From Choristocarpus tenellus KU-1152 (Eukaryota > Phaeophyceae): a stretch of DNA of 31,783 nucleotides. Below the pieces are notes generated by a model. The model did not search any database. It was not told where the DNA came from and was given only the letters and a program-made list of their open reading frames with translations. Positions 20,901-31,177 of this stretch are shown piece after piece; the first letter of the stretch is position 1, and each line of letters starts with the position of its first letter. The position numbers were made by a program, and so were the translations under genes. The DNA is taken from positions 1 to 31,783 of the forward strand of contig CAXNAD020000077.1 in assembly GCA_964200185.2 (NCBI GenBank). Direction: 5' to 3'.

Positions 20901-23900
20901 GGTAAGTTTTTTTTTTAATGATGCAGTATCTGTTGAAGTGTTTGCTTCCCCCTCTAGTTGTATCAACTGTAGTGAGTTTAAATACACCTTGAGATATATG
21001 TTGAGGTAATTCTTGCACCGGTCTTTGTATCTGTAAATCTGTTGGAGTGAAGGCCTCGCCAAAGGTCATGCTAAATGTGTTGCTGTCTTATTTTCACAAT
21101 CAAAGGTGTTGAGAATTTTGTTGTTCATGATGATGCACTTATTTAGCAACCTCCACCTGCAGTCCAACACATTCATGATTACTTTTTTATGTTGATATTG
21201 ATCCCCTGGATACAGTGCACCTTCCTTCACCACCTTACACCTTACAGTGCTCACTGCAGGGGTCACCTAGTCTGATAATTGATGAGGTTTTTTCCAGATT
21301 CTGATATAGACTGTCGTTGTGTCCTGTTTGCATTTGTAATTGTCTGACTGGTTCAACAGCAGGGTGTGTATCTCAACAAAAAAAATGCCCTGGAATTGAG
21401 ACTGGCCCTGATTCCCCTCACGTGTCCATCATCCTGGATGGACTTGAACATTAATCCTGAATCAATGGGACTCAACGTAGCATGCTTTTGTTTATGTTTT
21501 TTTATTTCTTCAAAAACTTGTTAGGCTGGTGAGCGACTTGCTGGAATGGACGAGATAGATGAGCTTGGAAGCCAAGACGCTGTGGCTGGAAGGTTTGATG
21601 TGGTGAGGAACACTCAAACACCCAATTGCCAACTTTTGGCCGTGTTTGATTTCAACGATTTCAACGATTTCAACTTTCATATTCCTCTGCTGAAACATCT
21701 GTGAAGGGTATTGTCTTAAGCAGATTGAAAGGAATTAACCTGCTTACACATTGTGACCCTATGCTTCAGATTAAGCGTTCAAAAATATGGATGATCCACT
21801 TCCTCAAAAAGCATGGTTTCCTGGGTATCTTCCTTCTGTCTTCGTGGCCAAACATGGCTTTTGACCTTTGTGGTATCTGCTGTGGGTACTTTCTCATGCC
21901 ATTCTGGACCTTCTTTGGTGCCACCCTACTGGGCAAGGCTGGAATAAAAGTAAGTCAATAAAAGTAAGTGGGCATGCGATGACACCCTGCAAATCTTAAA
22001 ATTGCAAGTAGGTTGGGGAAGAGACTCTGAATTTACCTGCTAGGCTGCAGCATTTTGAGTTTTAAACTGAATAAATAGGCCTTTCTTATTTTATTTTTCA
22101 AACTTGGCAAATGCACCATGCCAAAAAGAGTTACCCTCAGAATACACCAACTCAACCCTCTACATCAAACTGTGACCAGAAGATATCCACACCATGCAAC
22201 CTTGCCTAATATATAGCACAATACACATGGCACATGGCACATCATCCAGTGCTAGCACACACCAGTACCGTGCAAGGTATCAATACAATAGATCATTGTG
22301 TTATCGTACCAAGTCTGAAGCAAGAGTCTTGCTGGGGGTTTTGGGCTCAAATGCTCTAGTATAATGAAATATTCTTACCTCACTCTGAAGTACAGTACAG
22401 TCATTGACTTCGGTTCATAAGCGCTAGAAAGGTACTACAGTCTCTTCTTGATGACATTTGGAGACACATGAGTGATTAAATTAGTGGAACAAATTTTCGA
22501 AGCTTTCTGATGGCAAATAAGGGATACACTTGTATCATTTGAAAGGGTGTCCAGGTAAAATTGTAGAAGTATGCTCTCAATTATTCACCCCTCAGGCGTT
22601 GTGCAAAAAGAAATGTATTTGTTTTGATGTGATGTCACAAACCACAAATTTTACATTTATACAGTGATTTCTTCTACATAAGCTATTGTTTTGTAGTGAA
22701 GCAGTCTCGTTTTCTGAGGTTAAAAGTCAAAGTTAGAGTTAAACATGTGTATGCAGAAAAGAACAGAAAAGAACAAAAGTGTTTAATTACATAGAATATT
22801 CATTCCATAATGGTTATCTGCTGTACTATTTCTGTGTATGCCAGATTGCAGTCAGTATATGCTTGGTTTTGAACACCTCACAATGTGTTTTCTTTTGCTA
22901 TGGTCTTATCCTAAGCAAAAAGTAAGAATTTCAACCTGTCAATAACTAGCTTACCAATACACATGTTACAACAATACATTGGTTTGAATTAGCAATTGGG
23001 GTTTTTTGTTCAATCAGCCTCATCCTGTAAAGTTATTTTGATAATATTAGTTGACAATGACAATGAATACACAAAAATAGTCCTGGGCCTGACAGAGGTG
23101 CAATACTCAGAGCCAGTCAAAATCGCACAGGGTTGAAATGAGAGTGGTTGGGGCCACTATGATCCCTCCTTAGATGTTGGAGCTGTAAGCTTAGCTGTTG
23201 CTCAGAGTCATGAAGTCACTGTTGATAACTTTCTATCACTTGTCTCATAATGAGTACCTGTGTGTGTTACCAAGTTTATCACACTCCAGGCCCTCAGAGT
23301 TGTTGATGTAGACCTGCTCATATTATCAATGATAATATTGAATTGCTCAATTTTTATTGTGTAGGGTCCTCCAATGCCTCAGAGAGTGATTGCAGGATCA
23401 TGAGGATGTCACACATCAAATCACATGCCATTTAGATTAGGCTTTCCCAGCAAATGACATTTAGGCCTTGAGAAAGTCTGGCAAACCCCTACACTGCTTT
23501 ATGTTGGTGAGCTGAGCTTGTATGCTGCCCTCAGTTTGTGAACCAAATTACTATCACTATTAATAGTATAATACTAATGCTGCACTGACATTGAAGGTTT
23601 TTGTTTTGTAGTTTGTACCAGCGATAGTAGCAAGTTGGAACATTCAAATCTTAAGTCTAGGGTTTTGATCTACAGTGAATCAAGTCTTCAACTATCCAAC
23701 TAATGGTCAAACGTTTTTTTTTGTTTGTCTCTACAAGGTTGGTCACAGTATAATTTGTAAGTCAGGCATGAACTGGTAAAAAGGAGACAACACCGTCAGA
23801 ATAGTGATTTTTATAGTACATTTATTTGGAGGGATAGATTATAACATACAGTACTGTTTGCAGCAAAGGGAAATACAACGGATACAGGGTATTTTGGTGC

Positions 23901-26900
23901 TAGTAGTGCTAGCAGTGTTTTTCCTGAGATATAAAGGTTGATGGTGAATTCACCATTTGAAGTAGTGTCTAAAGGCGTATATTGCAGTGCTGTGTACATG
24001 ATGCTTTTCCCTTTCAAGGTGTCAGTTCACAATATTTGTTACCACATACTGATTTAAGTGTTTGGCTTGTATGTGATGTGTCTAATTGTGGGGATAGGGC
24101 ATCCAAGGGAGTGATTTTTAAAAGATGCACTCGTTCATTGGATCAAATACATCAAACGTTTTCGGGCAAATTATTTGGTTATCAGCGTACTTGAATACTG
24201 TGAGCCATATCAACATATTTTGATGGGTACTAAAGACTAGATTTACAACTATTTGTCACAACGGTCACGGTGGTGAAAGTTTTGTAAAACGATCTTATCA
24301 TACAGATCATACTCTTCTCATTTGTCTTATTTTAAGGAACTGAGAGTTCATGTCGTATTGGTATGCTCTTGCTTGACATTCCTTGATAAGGAATAAAATG
24401 TGATGAGTCAGAACAGCATTTTCATGAGGCTAAAACAACCCGGGAGCTGGACCAAATGACCTGGTTGAGAGTTTCTCTCCAGAGATCTTTTCATCACCAC
24501 TCAAAAACAACTAAGGCTTCAATTCACTCCAAGTTTGCGCCATACCTGTGCTGTCCACATTCCTTGCCAGCATGGTTGACATACCGAGCAAGTGTTGACC
24601 CTGTATGCACTGGTGTAAATATACATGATTCTAGATCCAGGTGTTTCACCATTGCATTATTTGATGTGGGCATGATCAATTCTTTATTGTACTCTAGTAC
24701 CAACCAGGACTCATGTTGTCATAGATCTGCACTCGTTACACCTCAACTATTCCCCTCTTTGTACTACCAACTGCAATCCCTGATTTCCACAAGAATCTGT
24801 ACAGAGCCAACACTGTCATCCTACACAGAAAGCACAATTGGGCACAAACTTTCAACGAAAAATATGCAAATTGGCTGCTATGACTGTGGTATTTTACTTG
24901 TCTCCATGAGTTCTTACTTTCACATCACCACTCAAATCATATCCCTTGTGCACAGTCTTCATTAGGCAAATAGACATGCTCTTTCATAGGTGGTCTACTT
25001 CTAATGATGCAACACTCAGGGTAATTGATTTCTGATAACTTAAACCCTTCCTCTGTGACCTCTGCAAGGCCAGTCTATAAGAATCCTCAATCAAGCCAAC
25101 TGAGTATACTTGACCCATGCTTGATCTGTTTATTCATCCATTAAGCATCTTTATTTGGGTGTTCCTTGGAGCTTTCAGCTCATGTCAACTAACTTATCCT
25201 TGTTCCAGTATTTCACATTTTCAACTCAAGGTTATTTTGTGTGCTCCCTGCCACTCTGACTGAGATGAGCCCTATCCATGGTTGTATTGCTGGTTTCCAG
25301 ATAAATAGGCGTTTTGCTGCACAAGAACGAAGTGTGAGGCAACCACAATACAACGAAAGTTGCTCTGTCCTCTTCATATGTTGTATGTTCCTGTCCAGGT
25401 CCTAATGCAGGCAGCCTTCTTCACAATGCTGTTCCATGAGGACTACCTAGAGAGGTTCATTGGTGTGCTTCAGCGAATAGTACCTCTTCAGTTGGATGTT
25501 GCAAGTCTGGTGCACAGTGTATTGGAGCAGGTATGGGGGAAATGCATGTGTTGTGTGTTGTACAGGCACATGTCTTCCCCCAGAGTGCACCACATCCTTG
25601 TACCAGGACTTTTATATCCCCTTTCCTCACTGGTACATACTTTGAAGTATCCCATAGTAGTACAAGATATTGCCACATGTCGCAACATTGCAGAGGTACA
25701 TTTCCTTTTCAGGTGGGGAGAGTCAATAACACTACCCTCTGTGGAAGACATAACTTGTGCACAACTGCATTCCTTTATTTGCTACTTTACAATCATTTGG
25801 CTCAAATATATTGAACAAACAGCATTGCCTGGAAGTTATTTAATGCATTGGCAACTTCTTGAAACTAGGTACTCTAATAGCTGTCTCCCCCTCCTCACTT
25901 ATTCTGCAGGGCAAGGCACAGTTCCATAGCAAGAAACAGGCAGATGCAGGGGGGAGCATTTTAGGACAGCTGAGTGCTGTGTGGACTGTATTTATGGGAA
26001 TTTTGATGACCTTGTTTGCCATTTCCTGCATCAATCAAGTTGCACAGCTGTGGTGAGTGATGGAGTGGAAAGGACATCTCAGAAAGTTACACAGAATCGA
26101 GTATTAAATGCTAAACACATCAATAGAACCAGGAGTTTAGCCAATAGGATTTGTAGTGAACAGGAGTGTAGGCGGCTGTTTCGTCACAAGCAAGATAGAT
26201 AAAACAGGGCATTGGGGTATTCACCATGTACCACATCATTTGTGGGGGGGTTGTAACATAGGGGGCACACTCTGGATCCACCACAGGCAACCTATAAAAA
26301 AGGAACTGTTAAACCTTTCTTCCTTGTTGATATTGGACAGGCGATGGATGATGTGATGGAGGGGGGAAAGGCTGAACAAGTTTGAGATGGGGTTTATGCT
26401 GTACTCTATGTCTATTACTCAAACTTGTTTATTGTATTAATGGTGGGCATGAAATGTATTTAAAATACAGCATGTATGACCTCTGATGCATCTAAAACTA
26501 TGCCGCTAGTTTTTTTTATCGGTATGAGAGTAGCTTTTTGTGCTGGGATGACAATGTCCAGGAGATCTTCTAGGTTATGTGTTGCGTTGCAGGTGGAGAG
26601 GTTTACTTCATGGAGATACTCATGCTGTGAGACCATGCATACATGCAAAATTTCATCACCAGTAGATTGCTAGGCTGGAGAAGGGCTAAAAAAAAGATTG
26701 ATCATGACTACGGAGTATTCTCTCCACATCACATCATGACAACCTCTAACAATTCCCATTCTATGTATTAGTAATTGCTCATGTATGAGTTAATAGTTTA
26801 AGTGAGTGGATACAGTGTATTATTAGTATGAATAGTAGGGAGGTACTCTAGCACACCTATTTCTGTTGCATTGTGGCAGATTGTGTTTAGCTTTATTTCA

Positions 26901-27088
26901 TCCATCTCTTCAGAAAATGAAGCATTCATCCATACAACTGTTCAAATGTTGCAACCTAAACCCTCCCTACCTGTATTTTGTTCGTCAGTGCGGCTGAGGA
27001 GGATGCCAAGAGGGTGCAAGCCTTCAAAGGGAAGGGGGATGGGGGTGATGGCATTCAGAGGGAAGATGATTCCAAGAAGCAGCGGTGA
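17785..27088 (+). CDS. VMP1: VMP1 homologue (vacuole membrane protein 1), ten exons
   Basis: Joined exons: 17785-17951, 19495-19645, 19782-19898, 20181-20339, 20818-20901, 21525-21602, 21770-21949, 25399-25530, 25910-26052, 26989-27088. Total 1311 nt, 436 residues (human VMP1 has 406). All phases agree and all introns are GT-AG except intron 3 (GC-AG). VMP1 is a multi-pass ER membrane protein; with TMEM41B it scrambles phospholipids and supports autophagosome formation and lipid-droplet and ER contact control. Visible features: cytosolic N-terminus with a predicted helix (EHLQEELKATRRDL), first membrane segments around 68-94, WWVGLGVLSSVGLGTGMHSG (116-135), the VTT/DedA core WGAGTAIGEIPPYALSRAA and PNMAFDLCGICCGYFLMPFW, a late hydrophobic helix (about 373-400) and a charged tail ending KKQR, a KKXX ER-retrieval signal. 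Start: the first ATG after an in-frame TGA at 17773. Confidence 0.95.
17952..19494 (+). other. VMP1: VMP1 intron 1 (1,543 bp)
   Basis: No gene seen inside. It holds a hydrophobic open frame at 18259-18438 and a small exon-like piece at 18067-18131, both rejected. Telomere-like CCCTAA units occur at 19292-19310, with looser versions near 19125-19160. Confidence 0.7.
19495..19645 (+). CDS. VMP1: VMP1 exon 2
   Basis: Acceptor ATATCCAG. The first base completes Arg56; residues 57-106 begin YFGTCILRW, pass through the hydrophobic THPFLVFFVAPAILLW and end EHIPGPYTENIDQ, corresponding to the first membrane helix and the conserved P/E-G-x-H loop (here PGPY). Donor CAG|GTCTGA. This frame is not among the longest local open frames and was found by splice phase. 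Confidence 0.88.
19782..19898 (+). CDS. VMP1: VMP1 exon 3, followed by a GC donor
   Basis: 39 codons (107-145) beginning MEKVVIF and containing WWVGLGVLSSVGLGTGMHSG, the most conserved N-terminal stretch of VMP1. It ends FPHIMK at AAG, followed by GCAAGT, the standard minor GC-AG donor. No GT donor nearby gives the phase needed for exon 4. Confidence 0.93.
20181..20339 (+). CDS. VMP1: VMP1 exon 4
   Basis: Residues 146-198: TCIAAKECGTTDF, MWFSSSDAIFACP and SPVTFLQILLK. This is the variable lumenal or loop part between conserved blocks. Acceptor AATCTCAG, donor AAG|GTAAGC. Confidence 0.9.
20818..20901 (+). CDS. VMP1: VMP1 exon 5
   Basis: Residues 199-226: VYPACVLWGAGTAIGEIPPY and ALSRAASE. 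The GxGTAIGE.PPY motif is a hallmark of the VMP1/DedA core, part of the re-entrant loop region. Acceptor GGTACAG, donor GAG|GTAAGT. Confidence 0.95.
21525..21602 (+). CDS. VMP1: VMP1 exon 6
   Basis: Residues 227-252: AGERLAGMDEIDELGSQD and a short AVAGRFDV. An acidic, poorly conserved cytosolic linker, as in relatives. Acceptor TTGTTAG, donor GTG|GTGAGG. Confidence 0.9.
21770..21949 (+). CDS. VMP1: VMP1 exon 7, core VTT domain
   Basis: Residues 253-312: HFLKKHGFLGIFLLSSW, then PNMAFDLCGICCGYFLMPFW and TFFGATLLGKAGIK, the strongest match in the window to VMP1. The donor AAA|GTAAGT at 21950 is followed 14 bp later by an identical donor (see findings). Confidence 0.97.
21950..25398 (+). other. 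VMP1: VMP1 intron 7 (3,449 bp)
   Basis: AT-rich and repeat-poor except for tiny tandem runs (CACATGG at about 22225, AGAAAAGAAC at about 22756). It contains a 169-codon plus-strand frame at 24456-24965, listed separately. The exons on either side encode adjacent family sequence (GKAGIK then VLMQAAFF), so no exon is missing. Confidence 0.7.
24456..24965 (+). other. 169-codon open frame with a weak Ulp1-like motif
   Basis: The longest non-exon frame on the plus strand. Near its end it reads MQIGCYDCGILLVSMSSY, which resembles the Q-x-x-G-x-DCG-(I/V) block of Ulp1/C48 cysteine peptidases, often carried by DNA transposons. No convincing HW block or catalytic Asp is seen upstream, so it may be chance or a transposon fossil within VMP1 intron 7. 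Confidence 0.2.
25399..25530 (+). CDS. VMP1: VMP1 exon 8
   Basis: Residues 313-356: VLMQAAFFTMLFHEDYLERF, GVLQRIVPL and VASLVHSVLEQ. It follows the long intron 7. Acceptor CTGTCCAG, donor CAG|GTATGG. The frame stays open through all of intron 8. Confidence 0.92.
25910..26052 (+). CDS. VMP1: VMP1 exon 9, last membrane helix
   Basis: Residues 357-403 plus two bases of Cys404: GKAQFHSKKQADAGG followed by the hydrophobic SAVWTVFMGILMTLFAISCI and NQVAQL. Acceptor TTCTGCAG, donor TG|GTGAGT. Confidence 0.92.
26053..26988 (+). other. VMP1: VMP1 intron 9 (936 bp)
   Basis: GT-AG intron between the last membrane helix and the C-terminal tail. Nothing recognisable inside. Confidence 0.75.
26989..27088 (+). 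CDS. VMP1: VMP1 exon 10, dilysine C-terminus
   Basis: It completes Cys404 and encodes 32 residues, AAEEDAKRVQAFKGKGDGG through DDSKKQR, then TGA at 27086-27088. Lysines at -4 and -3 make a KKXX COPI-type ER-retrieval signal. Acceptor TTCGTCAG after a good pyrimidine tract. Confidence 0.9.
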
Positions 27089-30000
27089 TGGGAGGAGGGC
27101 AGAAAATGAGCAGAAGATATCCAAGGGGAAACACCTTTTTTGTACTTTCCTTGCCTTTCTTTTTTTTGTATCTGGAAATTCCTGTAGGATCTCTCACTGT
27201 ACCTGACCTCTATTGGTTGTAAATTGATTTTTGTCAGTTGAAAAGAATTGTAACTCCCTTTCAGGGTCACATCGAATATGTTGTGTAAGGGAGGCATTGG
27301 GGATGCAACTGGCCATTGTAGAAAAGTGTCTGCCACTGTTACGACTTTGCTGTGTCAGGTGCAGATTCTATCCCACATTTTAGCACAAGTATATGTGGAA
27401 TGATCGTGTTGCAAAGGTGTAGCTTCGGGCTGAACAGCGCCGCACACTTTTGTTTGAATAGTATAGTATAATTGATTTGGTTGTTCAACATCGGCCCTCT
27501 CAACGCCATTCAGAACATGTTTTTGCAGATTAATGATGTGAACAACACAACCTGTATCCAGGTGCACAATTTTTGAATCATACAATATGTTCCACTCCAT
27601 ATGAATACTTGAGGCTTCAGTATCATCCATGCAATTTGCCCACTACATATACATAAGGAACATGAGTAAGTAATCCATACACAGGCATTCCCCATATGCC
27701 ATACATACATATTTACAATATTGTGAGTAATCAGCAAGGTCGAATTCAGTCCTTATTTTTATTTATTTTTTAGTATTTATTTTATTTTGCCGTTCAGGTT
27801 TACCATGTTCCTGAAACATGTAAGCGTGCATACACTTCAGAGAACACATAATATCAACACCACGCAGTCAGTCAACTACAGACCCAGGGACTGCAAAATT
27901 TTGAGGGGTACTTTCCCTTGCTTATCAGAACAAGCATGACAAAATCTATCAACAATCCACTCACAAAATACCCTAACAGGCAGTCACTTTTGTGGATTTA
28001 CTAGCTTTGGGTCACAATAAGAAACTCAAGATATCATCAAAAGATTCCTATCTCAACCAGACAAGATGACAGAGAGCAAAACCAATTCAGAGTTAGGCAG
28101 GATTGCATTTTGAGGATTGTGAGATGCCATGCTGTACAATTGGAGAAAGACCTTTGCTGGATTGTGGTATCACTTTGTGTGTGGAAAGGGAGAATATCAA
28201 TTTGATGTACACTATTGTGCACATAAAGCAATGAAATAGTGTATTGCACAGGGTAGGAAAGATGGTTTAGAATGTGCAAGGGTCCAAACCTGCCTACCTC
28301 TAAATTGGTTTGTCTCAGATTCAGACCTTTTCGATGTATTTCTTTCCACATTTTTCTATCATTGCTAGTTTTTCTGGTGATGAACAACTATCTCGAAAAA
28401 ATATATATTCTGAATTCAGGATATGCACATCAAAGATGCTTATCCCATTCTTAAATTGGTAAATGTTGACATTGATTTAGCAGAGAAAACCAGCAAAAGA
28501 TCCTGGAAATTACACCATCAAAATAAACCCTAATAGATTGTGTTACTCCATTGAAGAGGCACTGCTAATCCCATCCAACAGCAGGGGCTTAACCAACTCC
28601 CTAGTAATTTATCCACAGAAATTGCTATCCCATCCCACTGTGGAAATTCCAGACTTTACTGTTGCCATTTGAAAAACGCAACAGTAATTGCTACTGTATT
28701 GTGCCACAAAATTTCGTGATATTTGTGTAAAATCTAATAGAAAATGTGCTGTACACTACAAAATCTTAAACATATTTTCTGTGTGGTGAAACACCAAGTT
28801 TGGGTTGTACAGGATCTCTTTCTCCCCATTTCTTAAAGGTGGGATGTGTGCACATACCCCACTGCACACCATACTATAGGATTTTTCCCAAAGACTAGAA
28901 TTATGGTTTATTACCCTCCCCCGCCCTCCCCTCTCCATCCACACTCAAAACCAGAGGAGGAATTTCATGCTACAGGGTGCTAAGTATCGCTCTGTAGTGA
29001 TATGAACTATGTACTGCCTTTAACCCAACAACCATCAACAGAACCATTCCCTGCTCCACATGAATCCTAGCACACTGTTCACGACAAAGATAGAGGCTAA
29101 ACCTGTAGATTTAAACTTGTAGATTTAAACAACACTTTGCTCAGTTTTTTGCATAACCACAGAATATTTCAAGGGTCACAAAAAAAATATTTCTTGAAGG
29201 AGACAAGAGTCAAAATATAGATAAATTTCGGATTAAATTTTTAACTATGGAAATCAAATAATCATTCTCATTCTAGTTTTCAATTGCAGAAACAAAAAAC
29301 ACATACTCATCAAAAAGTTGAGGAAAAATACACTCCATTCTTAGACCCATTTTTTCATATTGGATTTGGGAGGTACTGGCATTTTTTTGAAGTCTTCTGT
29401 TTCTCCTAACAAATGTGAAAGTGAAATAGCTGTCCGGCACACATTTATGCCCTACCAACGTCCTACGAATCAAAGGGGAAATTCTGTGCCCATGTGTAAC
29501 CATACCCCTCAAATAGTTTCATGACAACATTGTGTTCCACTGCACCAACAGAATGAGTAGCAATACAAACGTTCTTTTGCACTCTGCCACTAAACATGGT
29601 CAGAAAGAGGCAGGTCAACCTGCATGCAGACTTCCCACTCTCAGGGTAACCCTACATCAAAATTTGAAATCTTTCGTGACATTCAAGACAAGAACTGTAG
29701 AACATTGGCATCTTAGTAATACCTACCTACACATGGATCAAGGCGAGAAAAGCGGTTCTTAACTACTACGTTATCTTGTGCATAGCCCACGCTAGTGCAT
29801 AACCTTCATTAATGAAGTAACTGTCCTCCTTAATCCATGTTCCTGTCCTTCCTTGGCGCTGCTGCCCTCGATTAGTATCATTAAGCCCTTCCCTCCATTC
29901 CTCAATGCTAATACTGTTCTCCCTTAATTAATGCTGCTTCTGCCCTCCAGAAGAGCCTCTCTTCTCAAGGAATAACCTGGACCCAGGGTACACAGGCCAT

Positions 30001-30704
30001 TCAAACTAAGGTTGACAGAAACCAGGCGATAGCTCTCCCGAACACAGAAGTTGCATTAATGCAGGCTGTTCAAGCCCAAACCAAGAGTAAGGTGGAAGCT
30101 TTGGGCAATGCAGGAGGTGTTAGCAAAACAGGCTGCTCAAGCTCAAGCCAGGGAAAAGAGATCGGTAACTCAGCCAGTATCAGGACGAAGAGGGTGTACG
30201 TGACCCTCGCCAAGAAGAACGATGACAATGAAAACAGACAATATAGGGATGGATTCCAGTGCAAAGTCATGCCGTACATTAACCGAAGCACATCCTTCAA
30301 GATTATGACAACAACGACTACGCGTAAACGCACCATTTGATGAGACCACATAATCTCTAACCCAGATTAGGTGACTAATTGGGACCAACCACAACACATT
30401 TTTTTCAGTGGTAAGGAATGCATGGATTGAGTGGCAATCACGGCCTGATCTCGCCTCACCTGTCAACCGTGTGTGACCATGAACACACTTCCTGTAAAAC
30501 ATATTTCGTATAGTTAATGGTACACCCCTTCGAGTACGCCGGAATACCAGGGGGGTTGGCAACAAGCTCCAGCTGTGCAGAAGTACGTGACGAAAAAAAG
30601 CATTTGCGGGTATGCCAAATTATCGATGCTTGTCGTTGCATCTGCCATACCTCAAGATGTCCTTCGTGTCTGCTTCTGGTTCTCCTCGCTACAAAGGCGT
30701 AGTG
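27089..30704. other. Gene-poor stretch between VMP1 and the COA4-like exon
   Basis: No recognised gene. It should contain the VMP1 3' UTR and possibly the missing last exon of the COA4-like gene. Longer frames are 27355-27630 (minus, 91 codons), 28037-28387 (minus, 116 codons), a plus-strand frame open from about 29912 to 30340, and 30170-30565 (minus, 131 codons). None carries a motif I know. A 14-bp direct repeat (TTGTAGATTTAAAC-like) lies at about 29103-29131. Confidence 0.5.
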
Positions 30705-30992
30705 TCTTAACCTGGATGTGCGCAACACAGGAAGGAAGGGCTGTGGATCATGGAGGTAATTCGCAAGGTTCTATCTGAACCTTGGATATACCAATCATTC
30801 AAAGTTATTGAAGGTCAACGTGAGATCATGGACTTAACCTCGATGGGCGCAACATGACATGTTAGGGTCGTGGGATCATGGAGGTGATATGCTAGCCTCT
30901 TCGATCCTTAGTATATATATATGTATGTATTATATATGTATCAATAATGCAAGCTATTCTAGGTCAATGCCATCTGCGATCATGAAGAACCA
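30705..30992. repeat. Degenerate ~127-bp tandem repeat beside the COA4-like exon
   Basis: CTTAACCTGGATGTGCGCAACA at about 30708 recurs as CTTAACCTCGATGGGCGCAACA at about 30835. In both copies GGATCATGGAGGT follows. The interval CAATCATTCAAAGTTATTGAAGGTCAAC..GATCATG (about 30790) recurs as CAATAATGCAAGCTATTCTAGGTCAAT..GATCATG (about 30941). The array runs up to the donor side of the COA4-like exon. A TA-rich microsatellite lies within the last unit (30911-30940). Confidence 0.65.
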
Positions 30993-30994
30993 AC

Positions 30995-31177
30995 CTCTTC
31001 TTGACACTTCCGCCAGTCTCGTTCATTTTCTCCCAAGCAGTCCTCTAGATGGTAGTATTCAACAGAGCAACCTGAGCGATCAATAGCGACCTCAACATCT
31101 ACATCTCCTCCGAAGTCGCTCTTTGAGCCCTTATGTTGATCATGGTGAACAGAAGGTACGGTGGGACTGGTAGACAT
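30995..31177 (-). CDS. COA4: COA4-like twin-CX9C mitochondrial protein, first exon (partial)
   Basis: 61 codons from ATG 31177 to a GAG|GTTGGT donor. The sequence has VAIDRSGCSVEYYHLEDC then LGENERDWRKCQEE. Human COA4 (CHCHD8) has the same order, RSGC-x9-C followed by DWRQCQ. Cys37 and Cys47 form a perfect CX9C; Cys58 starts the second pair, whose partner (expected near residue 68) must be on the next exon. Family members are small intermembrane-space proteins oxidised by Mia40 and needed for cytochrome c oxidase assembly. The N-terminal 30 residues are polar, as expected. Read without splicing, the frame ends after VGSS at TGA and lacks the fourth Cys. An alternative donor at 30990 (GTTCTT) exists. 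The next exon was not found. Confidence 0.78.

Noticed and set aside
27355-27737. Overlapping minus-strand frames (91 and 75 codons) considered as the last exon of the COA4-like gene
   Set aside because: No cysteine at the required spacing in phase with either donor, and no family similarity.
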